From the NCBI GenBank assembly GCA_002633025.1, contig NMRB01000371.1, forward strand, positions 300,448 through 364,447: a DNA stretch of 64,000 nucleotides, written 5' to 3'. The notes beneath the pieces were generated by a model. It searched no databases. It saw only the letters and a program-made list of their open reading frames with translations, and was not told the DNA's origin. Below, piece by piece: positions 1-12,970 of the stretch (within the stretch, counting starts at the first letter, position 1; each line of letters begins with the position of its first letter). Both the position numbers and the translations under genes were made by a program. Source of the DNA: Notospermus geniculatus (taxonomy: Eukaryota > Nemertea > Pilidiophora > Heteronemertea > Lineidae).

Positions 1-3000
1 CAAGGCTAAAGACGGAGTCGATAGCCTTGTTTGGACAAGATGGGTGCGGGGCGCGTGGTCATCAGCAGACTATCATGGTTGAAAATGGTTGACCCTGACA
101 CCTCCATCAAAATGTCCGCATGGCGCAGGGAGGGGAGCTGCCGCCGCCCAATATTTGGCATGTGAAAAATAAAAAAAATACAGCTAAAATATTTCTTCCT
201 CGCCGTGAGAGATTATGGCTATGGCCCGCTATTTTATGAAATTTTTGCCCCCCCCCCCCCAACCTCCAGGTGTTCCTACACCCTGGTCACTGCAGCATTA
301 TGATGGTCAGTTCATAAGTGGTACAGTACTCAGGTAGAGTATGGAATGTGCATGTCAGTTTCATCAATGGTCGTTGAAGGCATTGTGAGTATCCATTTTA
401 TATTGCTATACGTCAACTCCAGTCACATTGAGTAACTGCAACTGTAATTCCAATTAATTTTATCAGGAAATCTAGCTGTAAACCTTCTGATACCACCCTA
501 AAAATTCCTAGACTTTTCTGTAGTCTCTTACTTGAAAGTGCCTGAGGAAGACCCCGGTTGGGGTCGAAAATTTGCGAAATTTTGAAGAGACGATTTCTCC
601 ATTGTAAAAATTCCTAGAACTGGGCAAAAAATCCCATAAAATCTCATAAAAGCAAACAAATATCCCCCTAAAAATTGGGGCTGTGTGGGGGAACTTGACA
701 GCCTGTATCATAAGTTTTATAGGGCCTATATATTATAAATTCATTGTCCCTAAATCAAAACGTCTTGACGACCATTTATGTGATTGAAAGGGAGGACTTC
801 TCCCCTAGGTATAAAAACTAAAAATCATGCCACCCGCCCTGCCAATTTCCAATCTGCCACACGATGACATCTTCCTTTTTGCAAATTGCGGAATAAAAGG
901 AAGCAATAAAACTGTTCGGACTACTATAGTATTACGTTAGTTCGTGAACCTTACGCATCAGGTTTATTGTTTGGTTCACGCATCCGCCCGACGTTAGAAA
1001 TGCCAATTTGGGGAAGAATAAAATTTAGTTTTCGTATATTAGCCGATCCGCCGACCCGAAATTCACACAAATTGAAAAAAAAAATTCACCCGCACCCCGA
1101 CATGGCATCGTCCATGCCATGGATGCACAAAGTTCTGCACCCGACAACCTGCCAACACGCACCAGACAAACATCAAAGTCTGTTATGGATGGGCGCCAGT
1201 AGTTCTCTAATGAAAATTTTACCTTTAGTACATAACCTTCATCAAAAATAAATAAAGACCAAAAATATACCACTCTGAAACAGCCCAGCCCAAGGGTTTT
1301 AGTTATTTTTTTTAAATAATAGATGGCGCATGCTCAAAAAAGTTGCAAAAATCTAAAATCTTTTGGCACCAAAATATAGGCAGGGGCACAAGGAATACTA
1401 ATCACAACTTTGTTTGCAAATCCATGCATTCCCTAATGAGTAATTAGCAATTAAAGGGTCCTGCGCCACCTATATTTAAAAAAATGAACTCAACGTGCTG
1501 GTCCATGCCAGTCTGAGGTATAGTCATCTATTTAAAGATTGATATCTCTGAAACTAGTAGATGGATTTGATTGAATTTTATACTGCTTGTAGCCAGTGTC
1601 TAATTCTTTGACTTGGTGCAGTAACTTTCAGATCTTCCAAGTTTTTAGGGAGACAGCTGCCAATTTTACGCTTTTCAACGTTGAGAGCGGTACATTTTTG
1701 GTCTTTATCTATTTTTGCCTTCATTCATAAAATGCACAACTTTATCTTGCCATCTCATCATTTGCGCCTCTTCTTAGCAAACTAGGCCTATAGTGACAGT
1801 TCCGACGGAGCCATTCACCAACAAGAGCCGGCCTGACGATGCCGTTTTGGCGGGAAGCCAAAAGAGACCGTGTGTATTGGCTAATCGCCAAGATGCAGTG
1901 ACATGACTGGGAAGGCTGCTTTTATTCAAATATAATTTGTCCTATTTAGTGCATCATCCAATGGGTGGGGATACCACACTTGGATTCCCATTATATCATT
2001 GTGGCTACTATATATTTGGCACACCATGTGCATGGGGTGTTTACATTTGCAAGTCATGTTCATTTGAATTTGACGGAGTTGAAACTTGCCATGTACATTT
2101 CCTGTTGAATATTGTTTTTGTAATACTCATTGAAAAGTTGAGATGGGAATAAAATAGGCCTACACCTAAAGAGCCCTGTAATTGCTCCAGATTTTGGCTT
2201 TGGTGCCCAGGCTCAATGGCCTGGTGCCCAAGAAAAATTATGAGCAACCAAGGCCAACGTGGCAGCACCCCCTAAATCTTTATGTCAATGCCTGCTAGTA
2301 TTCACATTCAATGTATTGGAAAACTTTTATTTTGAAAAAAAAATTAAATTTCATCCTCCGATCTGACTGATGTCTAGAACGAGTGCCCCATTAATATAGG
2401 AGGAAAAAAATATTTTTATTTTTACCCCCACTCTAAAATATTTTGTTAGAAAAATCCGTGAACTAAACAATGAAAAAATCTCGCCTATTACTCGCATATG
2501 CTGACTATACAGGCGAGTCGTCCGGTAGGCGTTCTCGGTTTCAGTGGGAGCGGGTCAGCATAGGATTTAGTACATGTAATGGCTTTTTAGTATTCTTGGC
2601 GTCGATTTATCATCCGACTGGAAAGGAGACACGACATCGTGCCAATGCAAAAACATTTGCTATCGCGGTGGAGACAGGAGGGGGCCATTGAGGAGGGGGC
2701 CTGTCCTTGCCAACACCAAGCTGATCTTTCGGTAAAGTTCGCAGGGTGTTCGGGATTTATCGCTAGTTTGGTTCCCGAACCCGGACCCAACGGGGCTAGC
2801 TCTGGCGGTGGGTTCTGGAACCAAACTAGATTTATCGGTTTGGTATTGATCTAGTGGCGGCACCGCACCAAAGGATGTGTAACTATGTTTTTACCGCGCC
2901 ACCACACAGCGAATCATAGTACTTAGATGGAGTTCGCCTTGTCGCTATTTTTCGCATGTCTCCCTTTAACGTATATGTAAAGGCTTCAGCCCTGATTGGA

Positions 3001-4167
3001 TACATGTAGCTTACTTGATGGCCACTAGATATAAGATGCACCGCATGTTGGTCAACTTAAACCTCATATCGTTGACAAAATTAAGCTTTCGAACTCTATC
3101 AGGAATCACTTTATCCGTTCACCAGATCGAGCTGGAGTGAGCTTCGCTGGGGAACGAATTATGTTGATAGGTCTCATTCCTTGGTCTCGGTGTAACAGAA
3201 TCAAATGCCGCTCGATATGCGATGTCACCTGACAATACATTTACGGAATAAGCGGCACCACTCGGGAGATACCCAGAACCTTAATATACAGGGAAAATCA
3301 ACAAGGCGGAGACATTAGTTTCTATCATCACACTGGTTGTGCATGGTCAGATCACCAAGAAACCTGTTTCAGATCAGGGTCAAATTGTGTGGATGGCTTC
3401 CCCTGTCTTTAGTTCACCGACGGCTTGAGCTCGGTGCAGTTGTACATGTATAAGGTAAGGATGACGTGGAACTACTATTTTGTTCCCGAACAATTTTGTT
3501 CGAATATTTTTCGCCTCCGTTAGCCCTAAGTTTACTGTTACCAGCAAATAATGTATTTCCGCAGAAAAATAAAATTAATTAACTTTCTTTGAATTTAGTT
3601 TAAAATGGCGACAAAAAATGCTGGGCATTAAAAATATTATTAACTTCTGATCACATGAAATGGTCAAAAATAATATGTGCAGGGGTACGAAAATAGCAAT
3701 CTCGGTTTTAAAAAAAGCAGTTTGTAGAACCATCCTTGTCTTCAAGACGATTCACGTGCGACGTATCGATCTCTGCCTGTTCATTGATATTCGTTTCCAT
3801 TTGTTGGGTAAAGGAAGAAATCAAATAACTACCGGGGAAGCTTCATTCATTGATCTTGATGATTTCCGGAGAACTACGTTGAACGAAAAGGTTGTTGTTT
3901 TTGACATTCTCAAGATTTCCACTGTTCATTAAAACTTAAATGCAGGGGAAGTGTAGTGTGATTTTCTTAATCCAGGTAAGCAGCAATTTTAAGTGTTACA
4001 TACCGAACACCTCAGGAAGCCTCAGGAAGGAACTGCATTACAATGAATTCAAACGAAATATTAAAGTCTTGGGAAATATTAAAGTCACTTTTACGGTGTT
4101 GCAGTTCCAAGGATTTGGGAAAGTGTTTTTTAACCCTCAATGCAGAGAGAATGTTGTGTGCCAGATC
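1..4167. other. No recognisable gene (AT-rich intergenic DNA)
   Basis: All six frames hold only short ORFs without family motifs. The only structure I can point to is an imperfect hairpin near 2763-2829, where the arms around CTAGTTTGGTTCC pair with GGAACCAAACTAG. A poly-C run lies near 248-260. I see no splice-bounded exon, RNA gene or complete mobile element. Confidence 0.5.
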
Positions 4168-4171
4168 TTAA

Positions 4172-4419
4172 AGATAATATATCACGACTCCATTGTTTAC
4201 ATTCAATCTTTGTAAACATGGATGTTTACATTATGTTATTTTGGACTTTTGGGACATGCCAACCCACCAAATTGAATACCTTCGGTATCAGAAGAATTTC
4301 TAGACGGGCATGCCACCAACAATTTACTCGTAAGACAAAGAAAGATTGGACATAAACAAAGAAAATGTAAATAAACAATGATTTTCGTGGCCCGCGAAAA
4401 TACCCGTGATATATTATCT
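4172..4419. mobile_element. TTAA-flanked MITE
   Basis: The ends are inverted repeats beginning AGATAATATATCACG and are flanked on both sides by TTAA (4168-4171 and 4420-4423). A TTAA target duplication is the signature of piggyBac and Kolobok type transposons. The 248-bp element has no coding capacity, so it is a non-autonomous derivative. Its superfamily is inferred from the target site only. Confidence 0.6.
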
Positions 4420-4776
4420 TTAAGGTGTATTCACGACCTACGGTATGTCAAATGTACCAATATTTGTTATTTAATTTTATAGAGAAAGTTGCCAACTTCA
4501 CGTTTCATTTTTAGCTCACCTGTGAGCTGTACTACAGGGTGGCCCCAAAAAAGCGCAACATCCACCTGTTAAATCTCCAAGGGGAACCAGGTTTTACTAG
4601 AAAGTGACCAGGTCATTATGAGCCCAATAATCCCTATTACAGGGTATGGCATTTCATTCAAAAATGGAATGCGGGCACAGGCCCAGTTGTGGCCTAACAG
4701 AGTCATGCCTCTTTCAAGTTCAAAAACTGTCATGAATCAAAATCAATGACCCTTTTATCTGTGAATGCATGTCATT

Positions 4777-5161
4777 AGCGAGGTTTAGCACCTTTCCGAC
4801 TCCGCCTCCGACTACAGCCACGAGAATGAATTGCAGTCCGCTGTAGACCACCTTGATAAAAACGATTTGATAGGCGTTTGCAAATCGTAAAATGCCATAC
4901 CTTTGTGACAGAATAATTTTGACTCGTAATCGGAAGTGCACATAAATCACAAATATTATACTCGTGTTTCAAGTCGTAACGAGTAGGGTTACGACTTCAA
5001 CATTCATTATTTATCCACACTTCCGATTTATAAGGCCAAATTTTTCTGCCTTCAAGTTGAGGCATTTTACGATTTGCAAACGTCTATCAAATCGTTTTTA
5101 TCAGGGATGTCCATAGCAGACTGCAATTCATTCTCGTAGTTGTACGATGCTAAACCTCGCT
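4777..5161. repeat. Near-palindromic inverted-repeat element
   Basis: The left end AGCGAGGTTTAGCA and the following roughly 180 bp are repeated in inverse orientation up to GCTAAACCTCGC near 5160. The axis lies in the hairpin AAGTCGTAAC...GTTACGACTT near 4970-5000. No coding capacity and no clear target duplication is visible. It is most likely a MITE of unknown superfamily. Confidence 0.6.
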
Positions 5162-5521
5162 ATTATTGTGCTCAACCGCAGATTATTGTGGTCATCTCCC
5201 TAGCATGTATTGTCATCAGGGATGCCGCCTGACCACAAATATAATAGGGCGACCACAGTATTTACCTAACAGCGCAGTTTTCATTCATTGCATCATCCAA
5301 AATAGGCTTGGTAAAAGTTTGAAAAGGACACTCTGTCTCTTGGAAGGCCCAGACCTATTTATGACTAATCCTACCCTGACCTACTTGTTATCAGGTTATT
5401 ACTGGGTTTGAAATGGACATCATACAACCAGGTCTCCAGACCAAAATTGGGCTTTCCATGCTTGCGCTTTTTTTGGGCTACCCTGTATAGTCGTCATGCT
5501 GGGGCTATTGACACCAAACTT

Positions 5522-6481
5522 GGTACATACTCTGGTTTCGTGTTCAACACACCGTTCAGATATTCAAGGCGGGCACTGAACGCGCCGCCCCCGCAATACG
5601 TACACAAAGGGTCTTTCACTTCATTCACCACGTATGACCAATCGCTGGGCCGCACGGTGTCTGCACCGCTCGAGACGCCTAGGCCTTTTCGGGCTATCTA
5701 GTCCACGTGGTCAATTTCATCCAACTGCGGTCGGTTCATACAGGGCGTCCCAGAAAATTAACAACTCGCGTTTTCCCCCGTATAGAGCATGCACATATTA
5801 GAAGCATCGGTCAGCCACATTTTTTTCACGATACTTTCTGTAATGTCCTGGCCGGCTGGTAACAAATTGGCAATTTATAAAATTAACTCACTGCAATGAA
5901 ATGAGAGAGCCCCTCGTTATTTTGGGGACATCCCGGCAAAACGATGCATTGGCATGTGCATTACAAAATAAAAATTTCCCCGCGCCTTGTCATGTCTGTT
6001 CGTCTGTCACAGGCCTTTATAACCTAAACCGAGGGCTGCCGACCATTCTCAGCGAACATCACTATGGATACGATACTTGACAGACTTCGAAGAAGCCCTG
6101 TCGTTGTGACGTCACGCTGTGCATATTATGCAGTGGTATGATGTACTTGGTATGATGTCACAATTACACAATCTGGTTAGGCCGCTACGTCGCGAAAACA
6201 CAGAGTAATCCCAAGGAGCACTGCTTATGAACCACCCTGTACAGTGCCATAACTCCTACTGACCGCCGAACGCCGCAAGGATAAATAGCAAACCACAAGT
6301 CATTCATAGTCTGATCAGTTACAACATAGGGTCAACTGAATTCAATCATCCCCCGCCCTATCTCCGCCTTGGCCTTTTACTCCACGAGGCCTATTGTTAT
6401 ACTCAATGCATATTATGATGGAGGCGGTCTCACCACCTTGTAATTAAGGTGTGTTAAAAACACCAAACCAGAGTATGTGCC
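5522..6481. mobile_element. DNA transposon relic with TIRs (non-coding)
   Basis: The left end GGTACATACTCTGGTTTCG and the right end, ending CCAGAGTATGTGCC, are inverted repeats that continue for about 35 bp through a TTAACACACC-type segment. No transposase motif is seen between them. A related terminal fragment recurs near 62090-62140 (ACTCTGGTTTCGTGTTTTTA followed by the shared CAAGGCGGGCACTGAACGC block), showing that this is a dispersed family. Confidence 0.5.
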
Positions 6482-6508
6482 TCTAGGTCAGATAACCTAA
6501 GACATCAA

Positions 6509-6927
6509 GGGCCGTATTCAAAAAGGGTGATCATCGCGCGATTAAGGGTGTTTAGCCTAATCAGCGTACAAATTCTGCATAATACACAGGTTAAAGGCCT
6601 AGAAAACTATTGTCTGATGTCTATATTTTGCTTCACCAGAGGCGTTTACGCGCAGGATAATCACACGCGTCTGACTATCCTACGTCTAAGTCCAAGAGTA
6701 CAAAGGAAATGGTGAACGATCAGGCAGGCTTGTCTATTTGAACACCACTTTCTTTTGTCCCCCCACAGTAAGACGCAGGAACGATAGACGCGTGTGATCA
6801 CCGTGTGGGTAAATGCCAGAGATCAGGCAGCATACAGAAGGCAGAACAATAGTTTTCTAGGCCTTTTACCTGTATAATGCAGAATTTGTACGCTGATTAG
6901 GCTAAACACCTTTTTTGAATACGGCCC
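6509..6927. mobile_element. MITE with GGGCCGTATTC termini
   Basis: Inverted ends GGGCCGTATTC / GAATACGGCCC continue into long arms that share the segment around CTAATCAGCGTACAAATTC. A second member of the family lies at about 51206-51696, where it is truncated and carries its own insertion. No coding capacity. Confidence 0.65.
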
Positions 6928-7226
6928 CAAGTTACAGTCCGATCTGATTCCTTGGCCACCAGGAGGGATAAACCGAAAACCTTTAAAGTGCAGTTTCGCC
7001 TTAACTCTTAACATGGTTAATCGGATCATCACCAAATTTTTATCGTAAGTACAGTGGTGTGCAAAAATATTAGAACACTTAACAAATCTTAAGAAACTGA
7101 TGGTTTATTTGGTCCCAGAGCCTGGATTCCACTGTCCTGCCAGTGCATAAGGTAAAGACAAAGGTACTGATATTCTTTCACCTGCGAATTTATCAGTCCA
7201 GTCCTTTTTTACATTTTACTCTAATC

Positions 7227-7254
7227 NNNNNNNNNNNCCCCCCCCCCCCCCCCC
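7227..7254. other. Assembly gap followed by poly-C run
   Basis: Eleven undetermined bases (7227-7237) are followed directly by 17 cytosines. The run falls where Tc1 transposases encode a glycine-rich stretch on the other strand, so the true sequence is probably a hard-to-sequence C/G homopolymer. Single undetermined bases also occur at 7964 and 51697. Confidence 0.9.
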
Positions 7255-7372
7255 GGCAGCAATCACAGCATCTTTCTGGCACTGTGTCTATGTATTTTCT
7301 AAGCGTTTCAACCCCACTGTTATTACACGCCCTCAGAAGCTCATTCAGAGAGTTTCCTTAGAGTTATTCAAC
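7240..7372 (-). pseudogene. Tc1-type transposase, C-terminal remnant
   Basis: The minus-strand translation contains a stretch reading ETLRKYIDTVPERC. This resembles the C-terminal motif of Tc1-family DDE transposases (a TLRKYIDSMPRRC-like sequence before the glycine-rich end). It lies inside the TA-flanked TIR pair, which supports the assignment. The catalytic DDE part is not recognisable elsewhere in the element, so this is dead. The homopolymer and gap cut the end of the frame. Confidence 0.5.
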
Positions 7373-9320
7373 ATTTCCAAAATACAGTATGTTCCCCAGT
7401 AATTGAAAACGTATTGGTGGGTGCCGTGTTGATCAGCAATGATATAAAAATGAAGAAATTCGATAACACCTTTTTCATGATCAACTTAATATTATTATGT
7501 TCAGCACACCATCTGTGTGCTGAACATATTGGTTTCACTCAGCCTCTTTCTTTCTTTCTTTCCTTCTGGCGATTCTTAGACGGTTCTGACAAAACGGCTG
7601 AACCAACCAATCTGGTATTTTTACACAATGTGTATCTCATATCTGGCCAGGTCTGAAAGGTTTCATTTTCCAGATTCGGTCAAAGTCAGCCGAGTTTTGG
7701 GTGATTTTGTGGCGAATTTGCCGAGTTTTCAACCTCCACGCGTTTCACACTGACCTTTGACCTTTGCCATAGACCAGCATGTGGAGAAATCGCTGCGTGG
7801 AGTGTGTCCTACTACATGATAAATTATGCAAATTATGTATCTGGGTCGGCTCTGGGTCATCATATTGAAGGCGAGATCCAAAATCAAATCGCCAAAATCT
7901 TAGTTGTTCTCACCGCTTTTCATGAGTAGAGGTTTGTCTTAAAAAGGTTAGGTATTCATCAGTNAGCGGTTTTTGGTAACTGGCGATGAACATGTGACGT
8001 CATCATCTGGCCTATAAATTATTCTCAGGGACGAAACTGCACGAAAACGAATTTAGACCATTCCGCTCGCTCAATACAGTGACGTTGCTGATGGCGTCAT
8101 AATCGCTTAGATTGGTTACCCGATCCATCCGCTTGGGGTTGGCTGTACCAGTCTGATAAACAGCTGTTAATCGCTTTTCGAAAACGAAGTTCACGAGTTA
8201 GTCCATTCTGCTGGGCCATTTTTCACACATCCTCATGTGAAGTTCAAAATACACAGGTCGCGAGGTGTACTTACATGTATATCGTGGTATATATGGCGAA
8301 GGCATTTCGGGCATTCCCATTTTCGCGTAATCTGTGTGGACATTGTCAGTAAATAGCCCAGGCTACACATTACAGTGAAATAATATTTACTTATTATGCA
8401 ATGTGTTATTAATGTTGGGGTTCGTCCGTGTTGCACACAGTCTGGTGGGCAGCAGTCCCTCAACTCAATCAACTGTTGCCTGAACTGATGAACATAGACA
8501 GTACATGCTTTTGCTGCTTTAAGAGAGAACGTTGCTTTTCTCTCTTAAAGCAGCGAAAGCATATTTTATTAACAACATCGCCAGAAGGCTACATGGTAAA
8601 CCCCTACAAAAGCCCAACCGGTTCAATAATTCTGGGTGAAATCACCGTATTGTGGCAGTAATCCTCCTTCCTTGTGTAGGAAATGAAACATGTGCCATAT
8701 TTCAACAGGTTTATTCTTAAAAACAACCAAAATGTGGTCAGTAAACAGAAAATAAAATGTAGTCGATAGTGTTGTCTTGTTATTACGATCGACGCCAGCT
8801 GACGGTGGCATCACCGAGCAGTCTGATGATTGACAGGTGTTTACCATAGCACATGGTCACAAGTTGGTCAAAAGCACGTAAAACACCAGTTTTACTCAAT
8901 ATTTTTCATTTTTGTGTAATATACGAAATATGTGCAACATTTGGAAGTATGGACTACAATATTTATTAACAATATTTTTTAAAATCATATAGAATATTCT
9001 AAACTCCACCCACCAATATCCAAATACCGTAAGTGAAGGTAGAGCCACCTATTGTCAAACGGTGAAACTAAGTGGTTGTAAACATCAAACACGTGTGTCA
9101 AAACCAGTCCACAAGCCTCCCCAAATTTTGGATTTCATCAAGAGATGAAAGCGTAATATTTTAAAGACAAGCCTTTTTCATGGAAATAATCATATTAGTG
9201 AGATTTTAATGATATATTTGTGGTTTTGCTGACTACTTTTCAACTTTTATACCTGATCCTTCCTCATCTCATGATCTGCTAGGTTATTCTGGCTCTGTGG
9301 CTGCCCTTCATGTCGGCTGA
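7373..9320. other. Interior of the Tc1 relic, no gene seen
   Basis: No ORF here shows a family motif. A hairpin lies at about 8512-8560, with GCTGCTTTAAGAGAGAA paired to its complement. The stretch looks like unrelated sequence that has accumulated within the dead transposon. Confidence 0.4.
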
Positions 9321-9324
9321 ACAT

Positions 9325-9358
9325 CAAATTTGCTCATGAGCAAATTTCACATGTCTAG
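9325..9358 (+). mobile_element. Helitron-type 3' terminus
   Basis: A strong hairpin (AAATTTGCTC ATGAGCAAATTT region, 9325-9347) is followed seven bases later by CTAG at 9355-9358 and then a T. A hairpin shortly before CTRR at an A/T junction is the known 3' end of Helitrons. The same arrangement (hairpin, CACANNT spacer, CTAG) recurs at 45150-45182, which supports one family. The 5' end of this copy was not located. Confidence 0.5.
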
Positions 9359-10432
9359 TTGAGACTAGCTTTCGATCAGGTACCTTTGTCAACAGAAATT
9401 GACAAAGGTATCATGTTTGTGTCTCTGGAACATTCATCATCCAATATCAGTATGGTTGAAGGTTCGATTATGAAAGAAACGATGGTTTCGTGGCTACATT
9501 GGTGGTCATTTCATTTCATGGCAAGTGTTCTAATAGTTTTGCACACTACTGTACATCTGATCAGGATACACGACATATCACCCGGGTTTTTGATTTGGCG
9601 TAGTTGTCAAGGACGGAGGTCAATGTTCGAAAGGGGCTGGAAACTTAAGACAGGGTTTGTCAAAGTGGGCCAATTTTGAAAACTACTTGACCTATTTTCC
9701 TGAAACTTGCAAGGTTAATAGGGTTGACCACATCATTGGAAAATATGAAGAAACAAAAGCAACAGACTGACCCTGATCTAATGAACTAAGACAATGCAAT
9801 TTTCAGACCCCTCAAATCACATGAAATAGACATCCTATGGGTCTGTAACTTCATACATATGTTGATGTGATCATATACAAAAAAGTAACAAACAATAAAA
9901 AGTATACTTCTGTCACAATTTTGAGAAATATAACAAAGAAATATCTTAATTAATGGTGACAGGCAAGAGCTGGAAGGGCTGTATTTTAACGGCTGACTTG
10001 ATGGTATTGTTATTGAAATGATCAGGTTTATAATGGCTGACCACTTTCTGACCACTGCTCTGACATCATGCACACCCAGTTAACCCTGTGGTTACTATGT
10101 GTTACATGATGCCTTCAATGTCAGATAACCTGTGGACTTTCCCAGCTTGGGACAGTTGTACAAAGTGAATGGAGAACAATTCTGTACTTTCAACTGTACA
10201 TCAACTCCCCATAATAACTATGGTATGACCTAAGGCTCAGGGCAATGCACATTTATTGACCTGTTTCGCCATTCATGTGAACAAGACCTTGCTTAATGGG
10301 TGACCTGGTAAGTCTTGACAAAGGACTTGTAAATAAGGCCCCTCCAGCTATTGCCTGTGCCCATTAGTTAGAATATTTCTTTGTTTCATTTGCAAAGGTT
10401 GTAACTTAAATACATTATTTATTATGGTTTCC

Positions 10433-11613
10433 GATCTCAAGATCGGAAACCATATAGTGTTTGGTCGTGGTGTCTGTCTGTCTGTGTGTGTGTCTGTCTG
10501 TCTGTCTGTGTGTCTGTTCAGTCTGTCACACCTGTAACTTTGTTCCTGCAAGAGCTACAGACCTGGAAATGTGACCTACCCCCGGGTTTCATGACCTAAG
10601 CTACAAGATGGAATGAAAATTTCCAGTCTCCGATACCTGGTTCATGGTGAAATTGACATATCAAAAGTTGAGATTTTGTCTGTCACACTTTTGTTTCTTG
10701 AATAACTTGTCTCCGACGCCAGGTAGAGCACTAGCAACAAGTTCCTTCCCTATGTTTATGGCCCTTGGCAAGATACTGGCATCAACAAATTTATTCTCCA
10801 GTGTCAGCATCATAATGATATTGATATATCAAATTTGATATTTTGACATATCGGGAGATCTGCCACAGTAAGTGACTTGAAACTGGTATCACAACATCAT
10901 TGCTCATCCACGGATGTTATTGCAACTGAAATTTTCAGTTTGCACCTGCTCGGTCGCATGATATTTGCTGATATCGTGGTGAGATTTGATATTCAAATTT
11001 GATAACATGACATAAGTCAGAATCTGGTGATGGTAGAGACCTAAAACCTTCACCTACACCTAGGTTATCAAGGATGAGCTTTCAGATTACGCAATGACCT
11101 TGAAGGTCAGAGGTCAAGGTCAAGGTCAAACAGTTCTTAAGCGCAAATCTCCTCGGAATTTCAGGAAAAAACGAATTAGAAGCCTGAATTTACCATCCCC
11201 GATAGGTTTAATCAGGGATCCTGTCCCAGTTATGCAATACTTCTCAAGGTCAGAGGTCAAGGTCACAGCCAACCATCACAAATAACATGAGACAGAACCT
11301 GGTGATGGTGGAAGCCTAAAACCTTCATCTACACCTAGGTTATCAAGGATGAGCTTTCAGATTACACAATGACCTTGAAGGTCAGAGGTCAAGGTCAAGG
11401 TCAAACAGTTCTAAAGTGCAAATCTACTCAGAATTTCAGGGGAAAACTAATTAGAAGCCTGCATTAACCATCCCCTATTTGTTTAATCAAGGATCCCTGT
11501 TCCAGTTAGGCAATACTTCTCACGGTCAGTGGTCAAGGTCACAGATAACTAGCTCTAGAGTAGTAAACTTATCATCGGAAACCATAGACATCGCTCCGAT
11601 GTCCTGCTCTTGT
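10433..11613 (+). mobile_element. Helentron-like non-autonomous element (HINE type), copy 1
   Basis: The 5' end is a hairpin, ATGGTTTCCGATC around CAAGATCGGAAACCAT, and the same motif recurs inverted near the 3' end (ATCGGAAACCAT). A terminal hairpin GACATCG...CGATGTC lies just before the 3' end. The interior has a TGTC microsatellite (10470-10530) and two tandem core units of about 270 bp (near 11020-11290 and 11290-11560), each rich in AGGTCA. Copy 2 of the duplication preserves the empty site near 18390. The comparison is consistent with insertion between two T residues without target duplication. Sub-terminal inverted repeats, a 3' hairpin, T|T insertion and core tandem repeats match Helentron-associated elements. 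No coding capacity. Confidence 0.7.
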
Positions 11614-11849
11614 TTATTAAAATATTTTTGGTATATTATCATGTCAACATATATGTGAAGTTACAGGCCCATAGGCCGTTTTTTTGTTGCGTTTCTGGGG
11701 GTCTGAAAAATTGCATTGTCTTCGTTCATTAGGTCAGAGTCAGTCTGTTGTTTTTGTTTCTTCATATTTTCCAATGATATGGTAAACCCTACTAACCTTG
11801 CAAGTTTCAGGAAAAACGGTCTTGAAGTTCCCAAAATTGGCCCATTTTG

Positions 11850-12970
11850 ACAAACCCTGTCTTAAGTTTCCAGCCCCTTTCACAGCTGGGCGGCACGTTT
11901 CGTGGCTACTTGTCCTGGATTGTTCAAATAAGGTGTGATGATGTGTCTAGGTACCCTCTATGTCTACAGCAAATTTCAGTCAGATCGGACTTCAAATATG
12001 GCCGCCAGGCAGCCATCTTGGAAATTGGGCATTGGCCCATAGCTCGTTAACTACTGTTCTGAACTTGAAGAATTATGTGTCTGCGTAGCCTTCATGTGTA
12101 CAGCAAATTTCATCGTGATCAGACTTTACAGACCGCTGCCAGACAGCCATTTTGGATGCAATGGTCCATGGACCATGTGCTCACCTGTGTGAATGTATCA
12201 GAAGAACAAATGTCAAATAAATGTTAAATCGAAATGTTCCCTGGCAAGCATTGATTTGCAGGTGCGGAGAGTACCCAGAAACCAGATCGCACCAAGCTAG
12301 AAGATATTAGGTCAAATAGCCGCGAAACGTGCCAGCAAATGACAAAATTCTGATGTTTGACCTGTCACGTTAAAAAGAGGTCAAATCAAAAACCCATTAC
12401 ATGTCATGTATCCTCATTAGAAGCGCCGATGATGAAAATCCGGAGACGATCCAGACAATTAGTTCAGGAATTATTAGAATTTGAGTTTTCGTTTAGAATC
12501 AAATCTGAACTAAACTTGGTGTCACAGTGAACTGACATGGGCTATAAATGTACCAAGTTTCGGGTCGACAGTCCTAGCAGTTACGAAACGTGCCACCAAA
12601 TGGCAATATTTCGAACTTTAATCTCAGTGACCTTGAAATGTAGGTCAAATCCAAAACCTGTAATGTTTGTCATGTATTCTCATTAGATACACTTATGATA
12701 AAAATTTTGAGATGATCCATTGAACTTTTTGTGTTTTTGGTTTTAGCCACGTGGTGGCCAAGTCAAGAACAATGGAATCGGGCCGAAACATGGTGTCCTA
12801 GATCATATGACCTAGGGGTACCGGTATATAAATTATGTACCAAGTTTCAGATCAATAGCCCCAGTGGTTACAAAACGTGCTCTGCTAACGGACAACGACG
12901 GACGCTGCACCATCGTAAGAGCTCACCACAGGGGTACCCAGGACGACATTCACCCTTTTGGCTTTAATCA
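11850..12970. repeat. Dispersed non-coding repeat within the duplicon
   Basis: The segment near 12700-12960 (TTTTAGCCACGTGGTGGCC through GGTTACAAAACGTGC to GAGCTCACC) is related to 45183-45379 and to the region near 54781-55515. These are copies of a Helentron-like family ending in AGCTCACC hairpins. Short ORFs here are conserved between the two duplicon copies only because the DNA is recent. I see no family motif and call it non-coding. Confidence 0.45.

Larger units (their letters stand above)
7052..9551. mobile_element. Decayed Tc1/mariner-type element
   Basis: The left end CAGTGGTGTGCAAAAATATT is matched in inverse at the right by AATAGTTTTGCACACTACTG. Both ends are flanked by TA (7050-7051 and 9552-9553), the Tc1/mariner target. 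A transposase C-terminal remnant is readable on the minus strand near 7240-7372. Most of the interior is not recognisable as transposase. It contains an assembly gap, a Helitron-type 3' end near 9358 and unrelated sequence, so the element has been both deleted and invaded. Confidence 0.65.
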
